Part shown: piece after piece, positions 7,499 through 14,697 of the stretch
Layout: every line of letters begins with the position of its first letter
Numbering within the stretch: position 1 is the first letter of the stretch
Assembly (NCBI GenBank): GCA_964434955.1
Contig: CAYSXI010000080.1
Coordinates: forward strand, 1 to 22,096
DNA length: 22,096 nt
Direction of reading: 5' to 3'
From: JANQLU01 sp964434955
GTDB taxonomy: Bacteria > Planctomycetota > Planctomycetia > Pirellulales > Pirellulaceae
The notes under the pieces: generated by a model
What the model saw: the letters and a program-made list of their open reading frames with translations, nothing else
Told to the model about the DNA's origin: nothing
Databases searched by the model: none
Position numbers and translations under genes: made by a program

Positions 7499-8857
7499 GT
7501 GAACGAAACGAATGAACAGGCGGGAGCGCCCAATCCGGGGAATCAGTCGGAGGCCGCGCTTTCACAAAGCCAAGGTGCGATGGGCGAATCGAAAGCCGGA
7601 AACGGTGAAAAGGTGGGAGCCCAACCGCCGCTGGATCCATTGACTCCCGTTCAGAGATCTGAACGCTTTGAGATGCTGGATGTGTTGCGAGGATTTGCAA
7701 TCCTGGGCATCCTGATGCCAAACATCCAGACGTTTTCAATGATCTCGGTTGCCTACAGCAATCCCCTCGCTTACGGAAACTTCGAAGGTGCCAATTTTTT
7801 TGTTTGGTTAGCAACGCAAATGCTATTCGAGCAAAAGTTCATGACCTTGTTCTCGATGATGTTCGGGGCGGGGATCCTTCTGATGAGCCAACGCGCCGAA
7901 CAGAAAGGTCAAACGGGATTGTGGAAAGTCCACTATCGCCGAATGGCCTGGATGCTGCTTTTCGGACTGCTGCATGCACATATCTTCTGGTACGGCGACA
8001 TTTTGTTTACCTACGCGGTCGGCGGCTGCGTTGTCTATTGGTTGAGACGCCTGCCCCCGGTTTGGCTCACGGCGATCGGGATCGTGATGAATGCGGTGGG
8101 TTCGTTGGCAATCGTCGGAATTGGATTGTTGGTGATCAACCTGGTTCCCGAAGACGCACTTGAAGAAATGCGCAAAGCATGGCTGCCTCCGCAAGAGCTG
8201 GTTCAGCAAGAAGTCGACGCCTATCGCGGTGGTTGGCTCTCTCAGGCCGCCTATCGTTCACTTTTGTCGTTGCAGATTCAATTGATGATGGTTCCGATGA
8301 TGTTGTTCTGGCGTACCGCTGGACTGATGTTGATCGGGATGGCCCTGTTCAAATGGGGCTTCATTACCGGGCAGGCAAAAACTCGCAACTACTTGATTGC
8401 CATCGCGGTCGCGATCATGGTTGCCTGGCCAGCGATTGGAGCGGAACTCGCGCACAGCTATTCAACCCAGTGGGAATTTCCAAACTCTCAGTTCTTTGGA
8501 ACCCAAGTGAACTACTGGGTCGCACCCCTGGTGAGCCTTGCTTACATGTCGATCATTGCGTTGATCTGCCGGTTTGGGGTTTTGGGGATTTTGGCAAATG
8601 CCTTGAAGTCCGTTGGGCAAATGGCGTTTACCAATTACCTGATGCAAACGGTGATTTGCACGACCATTTTTTATGGGCATGGTTTCGGTTGGTACGGCCA
8701 CCTTGAAAGAATCGAGCAGTTTGGTGTGGTTCTGGCTGTCTGGGCTTTCCAGCTTGTCGTTTCGCCGATCTGGATGAGTCAGTTCCGTTATGGTCCGGCG
8801 GAGTGGGTGTGGCGTAGTTTGACTTATTGGAAGCGCCAGCCTTTTTTGCGTGATTGA
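7499..8857 (+). CDS. DUF418 (YeiB-like) multi-pass membrane protein
   Basis: The protein is 452 residues. A soluble Gln/Gly/Ala-rich N-terminal tail of about 55 residues precedes the family signature RSERFEMLDVLRGFAILGIL. About eight to ten hydrophobic helices follow. The C-terminal DUF418 region is recognised by QMAFTNYLMQTVICTTIFYG and by SPIWMSQFRYGPAEWVWRSL. DUF418 proteins are inner-membrane proteins related to acyltransferase-3-like families, mostly without an assigned function; a transport role has been proposed for some. The GTG start is chosen because GGGGA (7488-7492) lies just upstream; the first in-frame ATG (7580) would remove part of the tail only. The function of this copy is not known. 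Confidence 0.85.
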   Translation: MNETNEQAGAPNPGNQSEAALSQSQGAMGESKAGNGEKVGAQPPLDPLTPVQRSERFEMLDVLRGFAILGILMPNIQTFSMISVAYSNPLAYGNFEGANFFVWLATQMLFEQKFMTLFSMMFGAGILLMSQRAEQKGQTGLWKVHYRRMAWMLLFGLLHAHIFWYGDILFTYAVGGCVVYWLRRLPPVWLTAIGIVMNAVGSLAIVGIGLLVINLVPEDALEEMRKAWLPPQELVQQEVDAYRGGWLSQAAYRSLLSLQIQLMMVPMMLFWRTAGLMLIGMALFKWGFITGQAKTRNYLIAIAVAIMVAWPAIGAELAHSYSTQWEFPNSQFFGTQVNYWVAPLVSLAYMSIIALICRFGVLGILANALKSVGQMAFTNYLMQTVICTTIFYGHGFGWYGHLERIEQFGVVLAVWAFQLVVSPIWMSQFRYGPAEWVWRSLTYWKRQPFLRD

Positions 8858-8884
8858 TTCAAGCCTCGGGTAGCGCGGTCGAAC

Positions 8885-9014
8885 CACTCGCTTGCGCTTC
8901 GTGCTCGTATGGTGCGGAGGGCGATTGATTCACTCGCTTGCGCTTCGTGCTTGTATGGTGTGGAGGGTGCGGAAGGTGTTCGACTCACATGTTTGCGTTT
9001 CGTTCTTGTGGGCG
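8885..9014. repeat. Three copies of a dispersed short repeat (CACTCGCTTGCGCTTCGTGC unit)
   Basis: Copy 1 starts at 8885 and copy 2 at 8931. They agree over about 39 nt with three C/T differences, both continuing through CGTATGGTG or TGTATGGTG and a GGAGGG tail. A third, diverged copy starts at 8986 (CACATGTTTGCGTTTCGTTC), with most changes being C-to-T. A fourth copy is at 10848-10874. Read on the minus strand the units encode peptides such as KHEAQASES and RARSASEW, which give rise to spurious short frames. No coding role is proposed. Confidence 0.8.
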
Positions 9015-9070
9015 TTTGCAACAAGTGCGAAATGAAAAGACGCAAGGATCACGATGAATCGCCAGGAAAT

Positions 9071-9099
9071 AAAAAACTCGGCACCTTTGGATGCCGAGT
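9071..9099 (-). terminator. Rho-independent terminator of hsp20
   Basis: ACTCGGCA (9076-9083) and TGCCGAGT (9092-9099) form a perfect 8-bp stem around an 8-nt loop. On the minus strand the stem is followed by a run of six T (plus-strand A 9071-9076). It lies 45 nt beyond the hsp20 stop codon. Confidence 0.85.
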
Positions 9100-9144
9100 A
9101 GATCTGACGTCGGAGGACGTGAACGGTCTATTTGCCGAATGGAC

Positions 9145-9591
9145 CTAGGCGTTGCTGCCGCTGATTTCAATCTTTCGTGGCAACGCCTTGGCGGATTTTG
9201 GCACAGAAATATTCAGGACACCGTTTTCGAAACGGGCTTCAACATTTTCCAGGTCGACCGGTTTGGAGAATTCGATGGTCCGTTTAAAGCTTCCTGATTT
9301 TCGTTCGGCGCGCGACCATCGAATGGCGTCAACTTGCTCGATGGTTTTGTCACCGGAAATCTCAAGCCGATTTTCCTGAACCTCCAAGCTAATTTGATCG
9401 ATCGTCAGACCGGGCAATTCGAGTTGGATGACGTATCCGGTTTCACTTTCACCGATGTTACCACGGGGTGAAAAATCTCCCGACGCTTCTTCCTGAAACA
9501 CATTATGAAGAATGTCCTCCAGGTCCATTGAAAATGACCCGATCGGGCTGAAAACGCGATTGTAGCCACATGTGCCTTTGGTGGATTTCAT
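9145..9591 (-). CDS. hsp20: Hsp20 / alpha-crystallin family small heat-shock protein
   Basis: The protein is 148 residues, the usual size for a bacterial small heat-shock protein. The N-terminal arm (1-45) includes MDLEDILHNVFQEE. The alpha-crystallin domain spans about 46-143, with GYVIQLELPGLTIDQISLEV, NRLEISGDK, the SFKRTIEFSKPVDLENVEAR core and the GVLNISVPK strand. A short C-terminal tail contains RKIEISG, close to the IxI oligomerisation motif. These proteins hold unfolding proteins for later refolding and need no ATP. GGAG lies 8 nt before the ATG at 9591. A strong sigma-54-type promoter (9689-9704) and a terminator (9071-9099) define a single-gene transcript. No CIRCE element is seen. 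Confidence 0.93.
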   Translation of the reverse strand: MKSTKGTCGYNRVFSPIGSFSMDLEDILHNVFQEEASGDFSPRGNIGESETGYVIQLELPGLTIDQISLEVQENRLEISGDKTIEQVDAIRWSRAERKSGSFKRTIEFSKPVDLENVEARFENGVLNISVPKSAKALPRKIEISGSNA

Positions 9592-9645
9592 GACTTTCGC
9601 TCCATTGATTTGTTAATTGAAAAGGAAGTGGTTTCTCGGTTCGTT

Positions 9646-9675
9646 CTGCCAGGTTGGCAGGTGTTCATTTCGAAC
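9646..9675. promoter_or_regulatory. Inverted repeats in the predicted hsp20 leader
   Basis: CTGCCA (9646-9651) and TGGCAG (9655-9660) form a 6-bp stem with a 3-nt loop. Next to it GTTC (9663-9666) and GAAC (9672-9675) form a 4-bp repeat. Both lie between the predicted start of transcription (about 9678) and the start codon at 9591. They could be an operator or a leader structure. The Shine-Dalgarno site is not inside the stems, so a simple RNA thermometer is not supported. Confidence 0.35.
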
Positions 9676-9688
9676 AGGAGATAATAAC

Positions 9689-9704
9689 GCAAGCCCCGTG
9701 CCAA
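9689..9704 (-). promoter_or_regulatory. Sigma-54 (RpoN) -24/-12 promoter for hsp20
   Basis: The minus strand reads TTGGCACGGGGCTTGC, matching the consensus YTGGCACGrNNNTTGC at every defined position, including GG and GC separated by 10 nt. Transcription would start near 9678 and give a leader of about 87 nt to the hsp20 ATG at 9591. The site lies in the gap between the esterase stop (9753) and hsp20, oriented toward hsp20. Sigma-54 promoters need an AAA+ activator bound upstream; any such site would fall inside the esterase gene and I could not identify one. Confidence 0.75.
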
Positions 9705-9752
9705 TTAACAAAAGCGCAAAGTCCGCTGCGAATTCGAGCGGGATTTTTCCGA

Positions 9753-10580
9753 TTATTTCGATGAACTGCTGGCGTTGTCTTCCTTTTTCCATTGCTTCTG
9801 AAGCCATGGAACCGAACCCTTGAGCGCATCGACATAAAGTCGCGCATCGTGGTGGGGAACGCCGTCAAGTTCGACGAATTCGACATCCGCGCCGGCTTTT
9901 TTGATCTCCTCGGCGTAAGTTTTCGTCGGTCCGATTGCAACGGTTTTGTCGCCGTTGGAATGAATGATTCGAAGCGGGATTTTCCAAGTGAGTTCTTTGT
10001 CCAATCGCGCTCGACCGGCGATCGGGATGGCAGCTTTGAATCGTTCTTGATTTCGCGAAGCCATGTAGAAGGTGCCGTGACCTCCCATGCTGAACCCGGT
10101 GACGATGACCTTTTCTTTGTCGATGTTGTAGACATTTTCGATTTGAGCCATCAAAGCCAGCAAGCGTTTTTCGTTTTCCTCGGTGCCCCAACCTCGTCTC
10201 CCAAGAACGTCGGGAGCCACAATGATCGGATCGATATCTTTGAATGCGGGTTGGACCAAACCCTCAAGGATTCCCCGGCTATAGAATAGGCCGCTGCCGC
10301 CGAAGTGAAGCGCAACAATGAGTGGAGCCGGTTTCTTGCCGTCATAACCTTTGGGAACCGAGATCACGAATGAGCTTCGCGAGTCATCTTCTTCCAGGAT
10401 GATTTGTTGATGGATTCCGGCCACGTAAGGTTTCAGGTCCTCAAGCTTGCACGGACCGGTAGGTACCGTCGTCTTGGGAAGATTCTTGTTGTCTCCGTCC
10501 GAGCCTTCCTGTGGCTCATTGCAGCCAAGCGTGAGGGTCGCCAGCAAAATTGCGGCGACCGGCAATCGAGTTCGTTTCAT
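9753..10580 (-). CDS. Lipoprotein alpha/beta-hydrolase (esterase D / PHB-depolymerase-like)
   Basis: The protein is 275 residues. MKRTRLPVAAILLATLTLGC is a lipoprotein signal peptide with a lipobox ending at Cys20, so the protein is probably lipid-anchored. The hydrolase fold begins near residue 68. APLIVALHFGGSG (85-97) supplies the oxyanion region, GFSMGG (162-167) has the nucleophile Ser164, HSNGD (207-211) has Asp211, and VPHHDA (241-246) carries the catalytic His. This layout matches carboxylesterases related to secreted polyhydroxybutyrate depolymerases and feruloyl esterases; the substrate cannot be read from sequence. A low-complexity NASSSSK tail ends the protein. It lies upstream of hsp20 on the same strand, but hsp20 has its own promoter. 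Confidence 0.87.
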   Translation of the reverse strand: MKRTRLPVAAILLATLTLGCNEPQEGSDGDNKNLPKTTVPTGPCKLEDLKPYVAGIHQQIILEEDDSRSSFVISVPKGYDGKKPAPLIVALHFGGSGLFYSRGILEGLVQPAFKDIDPIIVAPDVLGRRGWGTEENEKRLLALMAQIENVYNIDKEKVIVTGFSMGGHGTFYMASRNQERFKAAIPIAGRARLDKELTWKIPLRIIHSNGDKTVAIGPTKTYAEEIKKAGADVEFVELDGVPHHDARLYVDALKGSVPWLQKQWKKEDNASSSSK

Positions 10581-10847
10581 GATCGGCTCATATTTGGGAA
10601 TTGAACGGCGTCTTTTGATGTGGATTGATTGTCTACGAGGGGGATTCTAACAAAGTTTGATCGGAGGGCGCGGATGAGTGTCCATGGAAGGGCAGGGCGG
10701 GCGAAAATGCGGCTCGAAGGTGTGTGGTGCGATACAAACGGACTTCAATGGCGATGGAATCTGTCTCGAGTTGCCGTGATCATTTCTCTCAGTCATTTGC
10801 CTCCCAAAGCATTTACGGGTGAAAAGAGTCGAACCCGATTCAAGATT

Positions 10848-10874
10848 CACTCGCTCGCGCTTCGTGCTTGTATG
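10848..10874. repeat. Fourth copy of the dispersed CACTCGCT...TTGTATG repeat
   Basis: CACTCGCTCGCGCTTCGTGC followed by TTGTATG matches the copy at 8931-8957 with one change (T to C) in 27 nt. It is preceded by GATT, as in that copy, but the downstream flank differs. It lies about 1.9 kb from the other copies in a gene-free region. Confidence 0.8.
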
Positions 10875-10883
10875 ACCCCGCGT

Positions 10884-10953
10884 GCTCGAAGGTTATGGCG
10901 AGCTTGAAGGTTATGGCTCTTGAAGGTTATGGCGCTTGAAGGTTATGGCGCTC
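10884..10953. repeat. Tandem array of a 16-18 bp unit (TTGAAGGTTATGGCGC)
   Basis: Four units run head to tail: 10884-10901, 10902-10919, 10920-10935 and 10936-10953. All share GAAGGTTATGGC, with differences at the unit borders and lengths of 18, 18, 16 and 18 nt. The array starts 9 nt after the dispersed repeat copy and ends 58 nt before the clpC terminator. Confidence 0.8.
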
Positions 10954-11010
10954 ATGTCGTTCACGGTTGGCGTCAGGTTCGCCAAAGACCAGTCGTTCCA
11001 ACTCGCGCAT

Positions 11011-11036
11011 GAAAAAAGCCCGGTCGAAAACCGGGC
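11011..11036 (-). terminator. Rho-independent terminator of the clpC transcript
   Basis: GCCCGG (11018-11023) pairs with CCGGGC (11031-11036) over a 7-nt loop. On the minus strand six T follow (plus-strand A 11012-11017). The hairpin lies 44 nt after the clpC stop codon. Confidence 0.88.
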
Positions 11037-11080
11037 CTTGTGATTTTCCGTCTCGGTAACACACTGCGTTACCGGTTTGA

Positions 11081-13672
11081 CTAGGTTTCTTCGTCGACCG
11101 TTTCGTCTTCACCCCCGTCGCTCTCGCCGGCACCGACGCCAACTGGCTCTTCGGGGTCATCCGACGCGGGTGGCTCGACGTAGTCGCCGTCAAACTTGAG
11201 ATGTTTGACTTTCCCATCATCGTCCCGAGCGACATCGACCAAGATCTGGTTCTTACCTTCGAAGGTGCCTTGAAGAAGTTCTTCACTGAGCGGATCTTCG
11301 ACAAAGTTTTCAAGGGCTCGACGAAGTGGGCGAGCACCCATGTCGAGATTGGTGCCTTTCTTGATGATGTACTCTTTGGCATCGTTTGAAAGTTCGATTT
11401 CGAAGCCCCGCTCTCGCAGCCGATTGCGGATTTTTGCAAGTTCGAGATCGATAACTTCCTTGAGATCTTTCTTTTCCAAGTGGCGGAAAATGACAGGCTC
11501 TTCCGAAAGACGGTTGAGGAATTCAGGACGGAATCCTTTATTAATTTCGTCGTAAACCCGCTCTTTCATGCTTTCGAAAGTCGCATCGTCACCCGCACCT
11601 GGTAGACCAAATGCCGATTCGTTCTTGATCGCGTGAGCACCCACATTCGTGGTCATGATCAGTATCACGTTTCGGAAATCGACATTACGACCGAAGCTGT
11701 CGGTCAGGCGACCTTCTTCCATTACTTGCAGAAGCATGTTGAAGATGTCTGGATGCGCTTTCTCGATCTCATCGAGCAGGACAACCGCATAGGGTCGACG
11801 ACGAATCTTCTCGGTCAGCTGACCGCCTTCTTCGTAACCGACGTAGCCCGGAGGGGCACCGATCAATCGGCTGAGGTTGTGCTTTTCCATGTACTCGGAC
11901 ATGTCGATGGTCACGAGGGCTTCTTCGTCACCAAACATGAACTCGGCCAAGGCTTTGGCAAGCAATGTCTTACCAACCCCGGTGGGACCGGCAAACATGA
12001 AGCATCCGATCGGTCGCTTGGGGTCTTTGAGACCACTTCGACTTCGGCGGACCGCCTTCGAGATCGCCTTGATTGCCGCATCCTGGCTGATGACCTTCTT
12101 GTGAAGTTCGTCTTCCATTTTCATCAAGCGGAGACTGTCTTCGGTCGAAAGTCGCGTCAGGGGAATCCCAGTCATCTTGGAGATGACTTCCGCGATCACT
12201 TCTTCATCGACGACACCATCGGTCTGTTGAGACTTTTCACGCCACTCTCGCTTGATCTGCTCTTTCTTCTTGCGAAGTTTGTCAGCCTGATCACGCAAAG
12301 AAGCCGCCTTTTCAAAGTCCTGATTGGCAACCGCGTCCTCCTTGTCCTTGTTCAATTGTTCGATGTCTTCATCGATTTCCTTGAGATCGGGTGGACGAGT
12401 CATGGTTCGTAGCCGCACGCGAGCACCCGCTTCGTCAATCACGTCGATCGCTTTATCCGGGAGACAACGGCCGGTGATGTAGCGACCGGAAAGATCGACC
12501 GCCGATTCAATTGCGTCGTCGGTAATCTGAACACGGTGATGTTCTTCGTACTGACCGCGAAGGCCTTTCAGAATCTGAACGGTTTCATCGGTGGACGTTG
12601 GATCCACGATGATTTCCTGGAATCGTCGCGCCAGGGCGTTATCTTTTTCAATGTATTTTCGATACTCATCAAGCGTTGTGGCACCAATGCATTGGATTTC
12701 ACCACGAGAAAGTGCCGGCTTAAGTACATTGGCCGCGTCGATGGCGCCTTCCGCTCCACCAGCCCCAACCAATGTATGGAGTTCGTCGATGAACAGGATC
12801 GTGTTTTTGGCACGACGCACTTCGTTCATGACGGCTTTGATTCGTTCTTCGAATTGACCACGGTATTTTGTTCCCGCGACCATCATCGCGAGGTCGAGAA
12901 CGACAATTCGTTTATCGGAGAGAATTTCGGGGACGTCACCTGCGATCACTCGCTGGGCGAAACCTTCGACGATCGCTGTTTTACCGACCCCCGCTTCCCC
13001 CAACAGAACCGGGTTGTTTTTTGTACGCCGGCAAAGGATTTGAATCGCTCGTTCGATTTCTCTTTGACGGCCGATGACTGGATCCAGTTTTTGTTGCCGG
13101 GCCAGTTCGGTTAAGTCGCGACCAAAGCTGTCCAGCGCAGGAGTTTTCGACTTACCACTTTTTGCGGTTGCCGCTTCGCCTCCGCCTGCGCCCATTTCGC
13201 GCCCGCCACGTTCGCTGCCCTCGGCGCCTTCAAGGCCCGAACCCAGCAGGTTAAGAACTTCTTCGCGAACGTCTTCGAGTTTGATGTCCAGGTTCAACAG
13301 CACTTGGGCCGCAACCCCTTCTTGTTCCCGAAGCAAACCAAGCAACAAGTGCTCCGTGCCGACGAAGCTGTGATTCAAATTGCGAGCCTCTTCCATCGAA
13401 AACTCGATGACCTTTTTGGCTCGTGGAGTTTGAGGCAGCTTGCCCATCGTGATCATCTCCGGACCACTTTGAACCAACTTTTCAACCTCCAGTCGAATCT
13501 TGCGTAAATCGACATCGAGGTTTTTCAAAACGTTGGCGGCAACGCCCGTTCCCTCTTTGACCAGGCCGAGAAGCATATGCTCCGTGCCAATGTATTCATG
13601 ATTGAAGCGTTGGGCCTCCTGGTTGGCCAACTGCATCACTTTTCGCGCGCGATCGGTAAATCGTTCGTACAT
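11081..13672 (-). CDS. clpC: ATP-dependent Clp protease ATP-binding subunit ClpC
   Basis: This 863-residue protein has the complete ClpC layout. Two Clp-N repeats cover about 4-140. A Gly/Ala-rich linker (145-172) leads to AAA+ module 1, with Walker A GEAGVGKT (225-232) and Walker B ILFIDELH (292-299). The UVR-containing middle region spans about 430-480 (QDFEKAASLRDQADKLRKKK). AAA+ module 2 has Walker A GPTGVGKT (562-569), pore loop GYVGYEEGG (609-617) and Walker B VVLLDEIEKAH (630-640). ClpC unfolds substrates for ClpP in protein quality control. The last 35 residues are an acidic Asp/Glu/Gly tail. GAGGT sits 5 nt before the ATG. It follows the membrane-TPR gene by 54 nt, apparently in one transcript, and ends with its own terminator. 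No CtsR-like repressor gene lies next to it. Confidence 0.96.
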   Translation of the reverse strand: MYERFTDRARKVMQLANQEAQRFNHEYIGTEHMLLGLVKEGTGVAANVLKNLDVDLRKIRLEVEKLVQSGPEMITMGKLPQTPRAKKVIEFSMEEARNLNHSFVGTEHLLLGLLREQEGVAAQVLLNLDIKLEDVREEVLNLLGSGLEGAEGSERGGREMGAGGGEAATAKSGKSKTPALDSFGRDLTELARQQKLDPVIGRQREIERAIQILCRRTKNNPVLLGEAGVGKTAIVEGFAQRVIAGDVPEILSDKRIVVLDLAMMVAGTKYRGQFEERIKAVMNEVRRAKNTILFIDELHTLVGAGGAEGAIDAANVLKPALSRGEIQCIGATTLDEYRKYIEKDNALARRFQEIIVDPTSTDETVQILKGLRGQYEEHHRVQITDDAIESAVDLSGRYITGRCLPDKAIDVIDEAGARVRLRTMTRPPDLKEIDEDIEQLNKDKEDAVANQDFEKAASLRDQADKLRKKKEQIKREWREKSQQTDGVVDEEVIAEVISKMTGIPLTRLSTEDSLRLMKMEDELHKKVISQDAAIKAISKAVRRSRSGLKDPKRPIGCFMFAGPTGVGKTLLAKALAEFMFGDEEALVTIDMSEYMEKHNLSRLIGAPPGYVGYEEGGQLTEKIRRRPYAVVLLDEIEKAHPDIFNMLLQVMEEGRLTDSFGRNVDFRNVILIMTTNVGAHAIKNESAFGLPGAGDDATFESMKERVYDEINKGFRPEFLNRLSEEPVIFRHLEKKDLKEVIDLELAKIRNRLRERGFEIELSNDAKEYIIKKGTNLDMGARPLRRALENFVEDPLSEELLQGTFEGKNQILVDVARDDDGKVKHLKFDGDYVEPPASDDPEEPVGVGAGESDGGEDETVDEET

Positions 13673-13714
13673 TCGCTACCTCTTAAAGTTGCAGGTGCGG
13701 GGGGTATATGGTTT

Positions 13715-13737
13715 GTGTTCGCCTGATCAGGCGACAC
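13715..13737. promoter_or_regulatory. Palindromic hairpin at the junction of the membrane-TPR gene and clpC
   Basis: TCGCCTGATCAGGCGA (13719-13734) is a perfect 16-bp palindrome. Outer arms GTG (13715-13717) and CAC (13735-13737) extend it with one bulged T. It overlaps the upstream gene's TGA stop at 13727-13729 and lies about 43 nt before the clpC start. No T-run follows, so it is not a terminator. It may be an intercistronic RNA stem or a protein-binding site. Confidence 0.6.
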
Positions 13738-14410
13738 TCTTTTGTTCAAGATCCGATTCGTCGTCATCAGGTTCGGTTGATAACTCCAGGATCACTTCGG
13801 ACTCGCCACTTTCCGAGTCACCAGCCTCATTCGGTTGTGATTCGTCCAATGGTTCGTCCTTTGTCGCATCCAGACGAAGTTTGATTTGATTCAACTCGAA
13901 ACGCCAACGGTTGGAGGCATCGAATTTTTCAATCGTCTCAACTTCTGACCTCGCGTCATCGAAGTGATCGTTTTGAAGGTGCATGGAGACCAACAGCAAA
14001 CGAGCTTCAATGTCTTTTGGCCTGGAACGAAGCTGACGCACAATCAGTGCCTCGGCTTCGTGCCAGTTCCCTCTTAAGTATTCCGTTTGAGCCGCGATAA
14101 ACAAGGCGTCTGCCCGTTCATCGGGAGCCGGTTGAGCGTCAATGGGGGAAAGGACGGTCCTTGATGAGATCCACCAGGATCCGACCCAAACAACGATCAA
14201 AATTGACCAGGCAACAATCGGGAAATGGAAACCCAACCACTGGGGCCAAACGAATGTGGACAGTAGCGCCAAATTCAAAAGAATGGAAAACCCGGTAGCC
14301 AGCATTAGTGAAGAAAACTCACCATAAAGCCACAGGCGCAAAAGACCGGGCCAAAAGCACAGCCACTGCGGAGGCGACTGATTTCGGCTGGTCGTACTTC
14401 CTGTGACCAT
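13727..14410 (-). CDS. Membrane-anchored TPR protein of unknown function, co-transcribed with clpC
   Basis: The protein is 227 residues from ATG 14410. That start was chosen because GGAG lies 9 nt upstream; an upstream in-frame TTG at 14425 would place this Shine-Dalgarno site inside the gene. Two hydrophobic helices (about 36-55 and 63-82) form a hairpin in the membrane. A soluble part follows with tetratricopeptide-like helices at about 100-165 (ADALFIAAQTEYLRGNWHEA, ARLLLVSMHLQNDHFDDARS). The last 45 residues are strongly acidic. TPR segments bind other proteins, so it could be a membrane adaptor. Its position directly upstream of clpC, 54 nt away, suggests a link to ClpC, but this is inference from context. 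I do not recognise a named family. Confidence 0.82.
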   Translation of the reverse strand: MVTGSTTSRNQSPPQWLCFWPGLLRLWLYGEFSSLMLATGFSILLNLALLSTFVWPQWLGFHFPIVAWSILIVVWVGSWWISSRTVLSPIDAQPAPDERADALFIAAQTEYLRGNWHEAEALIVRQLRSRPKDIEARLLLVSMHLQNDHFDDARSEVETIEKFDASNRWRFELNQIKLRLDATKDEPLDESQPNEAGDSESGESEVILELSTEPDDDESDLEQKSVA

Positions 14411-14480
14411 CAAAGAGTTCTCCAATCACTCTTGTTTCGTCGAAAAGATACCACTTCATAGCGCAAAAAAGGGTGGAAGG

Positions 14481-14509
14481 ATTCTAGCCATGCTGCCAAA
14501 CTACAGCAA
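14481..14509 (-). promoter_or_regulatory. Candidate housekeeping promoter for the membrane-TPR/clpC unit
   Basis: On the minus strand TTGCTG (14504-14509) and TAGAAT (14481-14486) are separated by 17 nt. The -10 box matches five of six consensus positions; the -35 box matches only TTG. Transcription would start near 14474, about 64 nt before the ATG at 14410. Confidence 0.35.
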
Positions 14510-14523
14510 GGCAAGTATTGATG

Positions 14524-14670
14524 TCACTTGAACTTAGGGAAATTCACGGCAAACTTTTCCCCGTCAATTTTTTTGATCGCTTCCAGCCACGATTGTTCTA
14601 ATCGGTAAACTCTCTCGACCACAAACTGGTCTACTTGTCCGAACCTCTGCAAAGGAAAAAACTTAACCAT
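14524..14670 (-). CDS. Possible small protein of 48 residues
   Basis: The frame starts MVKFFPLQRFGQVDQFVVER and ends GEKFAVNFPKFK before TGA at 14524-14526. It has a balanced, protein-like composition, with an amphipathic middle (VERVYRLEQSWLEAIKKI). The frame is open a further 22 codons upstream, and that segment (IGIACALSGTASLFAM) is hydrophobic but has no ATG. No Shine-Dalgarno site precedes the ATG at 14670. A sigma-54-like site lies just upstream. It may be a real small gene, the remnant of a longer membrane protein, or chance; I recognise no family. Confidence 0.3.
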   Translation of the reverse strand: MVKFFPLQRFGQVDQFVVERVYRLEQSWLEAIKKIDGEKFAVNFPKFK

Positions 14671-14697
14671 CGCGAATAGGCTCGCTGTTCCAGACAA

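Larger units (their letters stand above)
10581..11010. other. Intergenic region without a gene, about 430 bp
   Basis: The region lies between the esterase start and the clpC terminator. It holds one copy of the dispersed repeat (10848-10874) and a short tandem array (10884-10953). The open frame at 10629-10907 on the plus strand has no family resemblance and includes the dispersed repeat, so it is not called. Confidence 0.6.

Noticed and set aside
8824..9045. 73-codon minus-strand frame with KHEAQASES and RARSASEW peptides
   Set aside because: It is made largely of the dispersed repeat copies and overlaps the end of the DUF418 gene.
9592..9752. CIRCE (HrcA) operator before hsp20
   Set aside because: No TTAGCACTC-N9-GAGTGCTAA or close variant is present; the control signal seen is sigma-54-like.
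10629..10907. 92-codon frame in the esterase-clpC gap
   Set aside because: It includes the dispersed repeat and enters the tandem array, and has no recognisable domain or ribosome-binding site.
11633..12412. 259-codon open frame antisense to clpC
   Set aside because: It lies fully opposite conserved ClpC coding sequence, and its composition follows from the complementary codons.
14319..14459. 46-codon frame starting MKWYLFDETR that overlaps the membrane-TPR start
   Set aside because: It overlaps 92 nt of a better-supported gene in another frame, and its second half has a random-looking composition.
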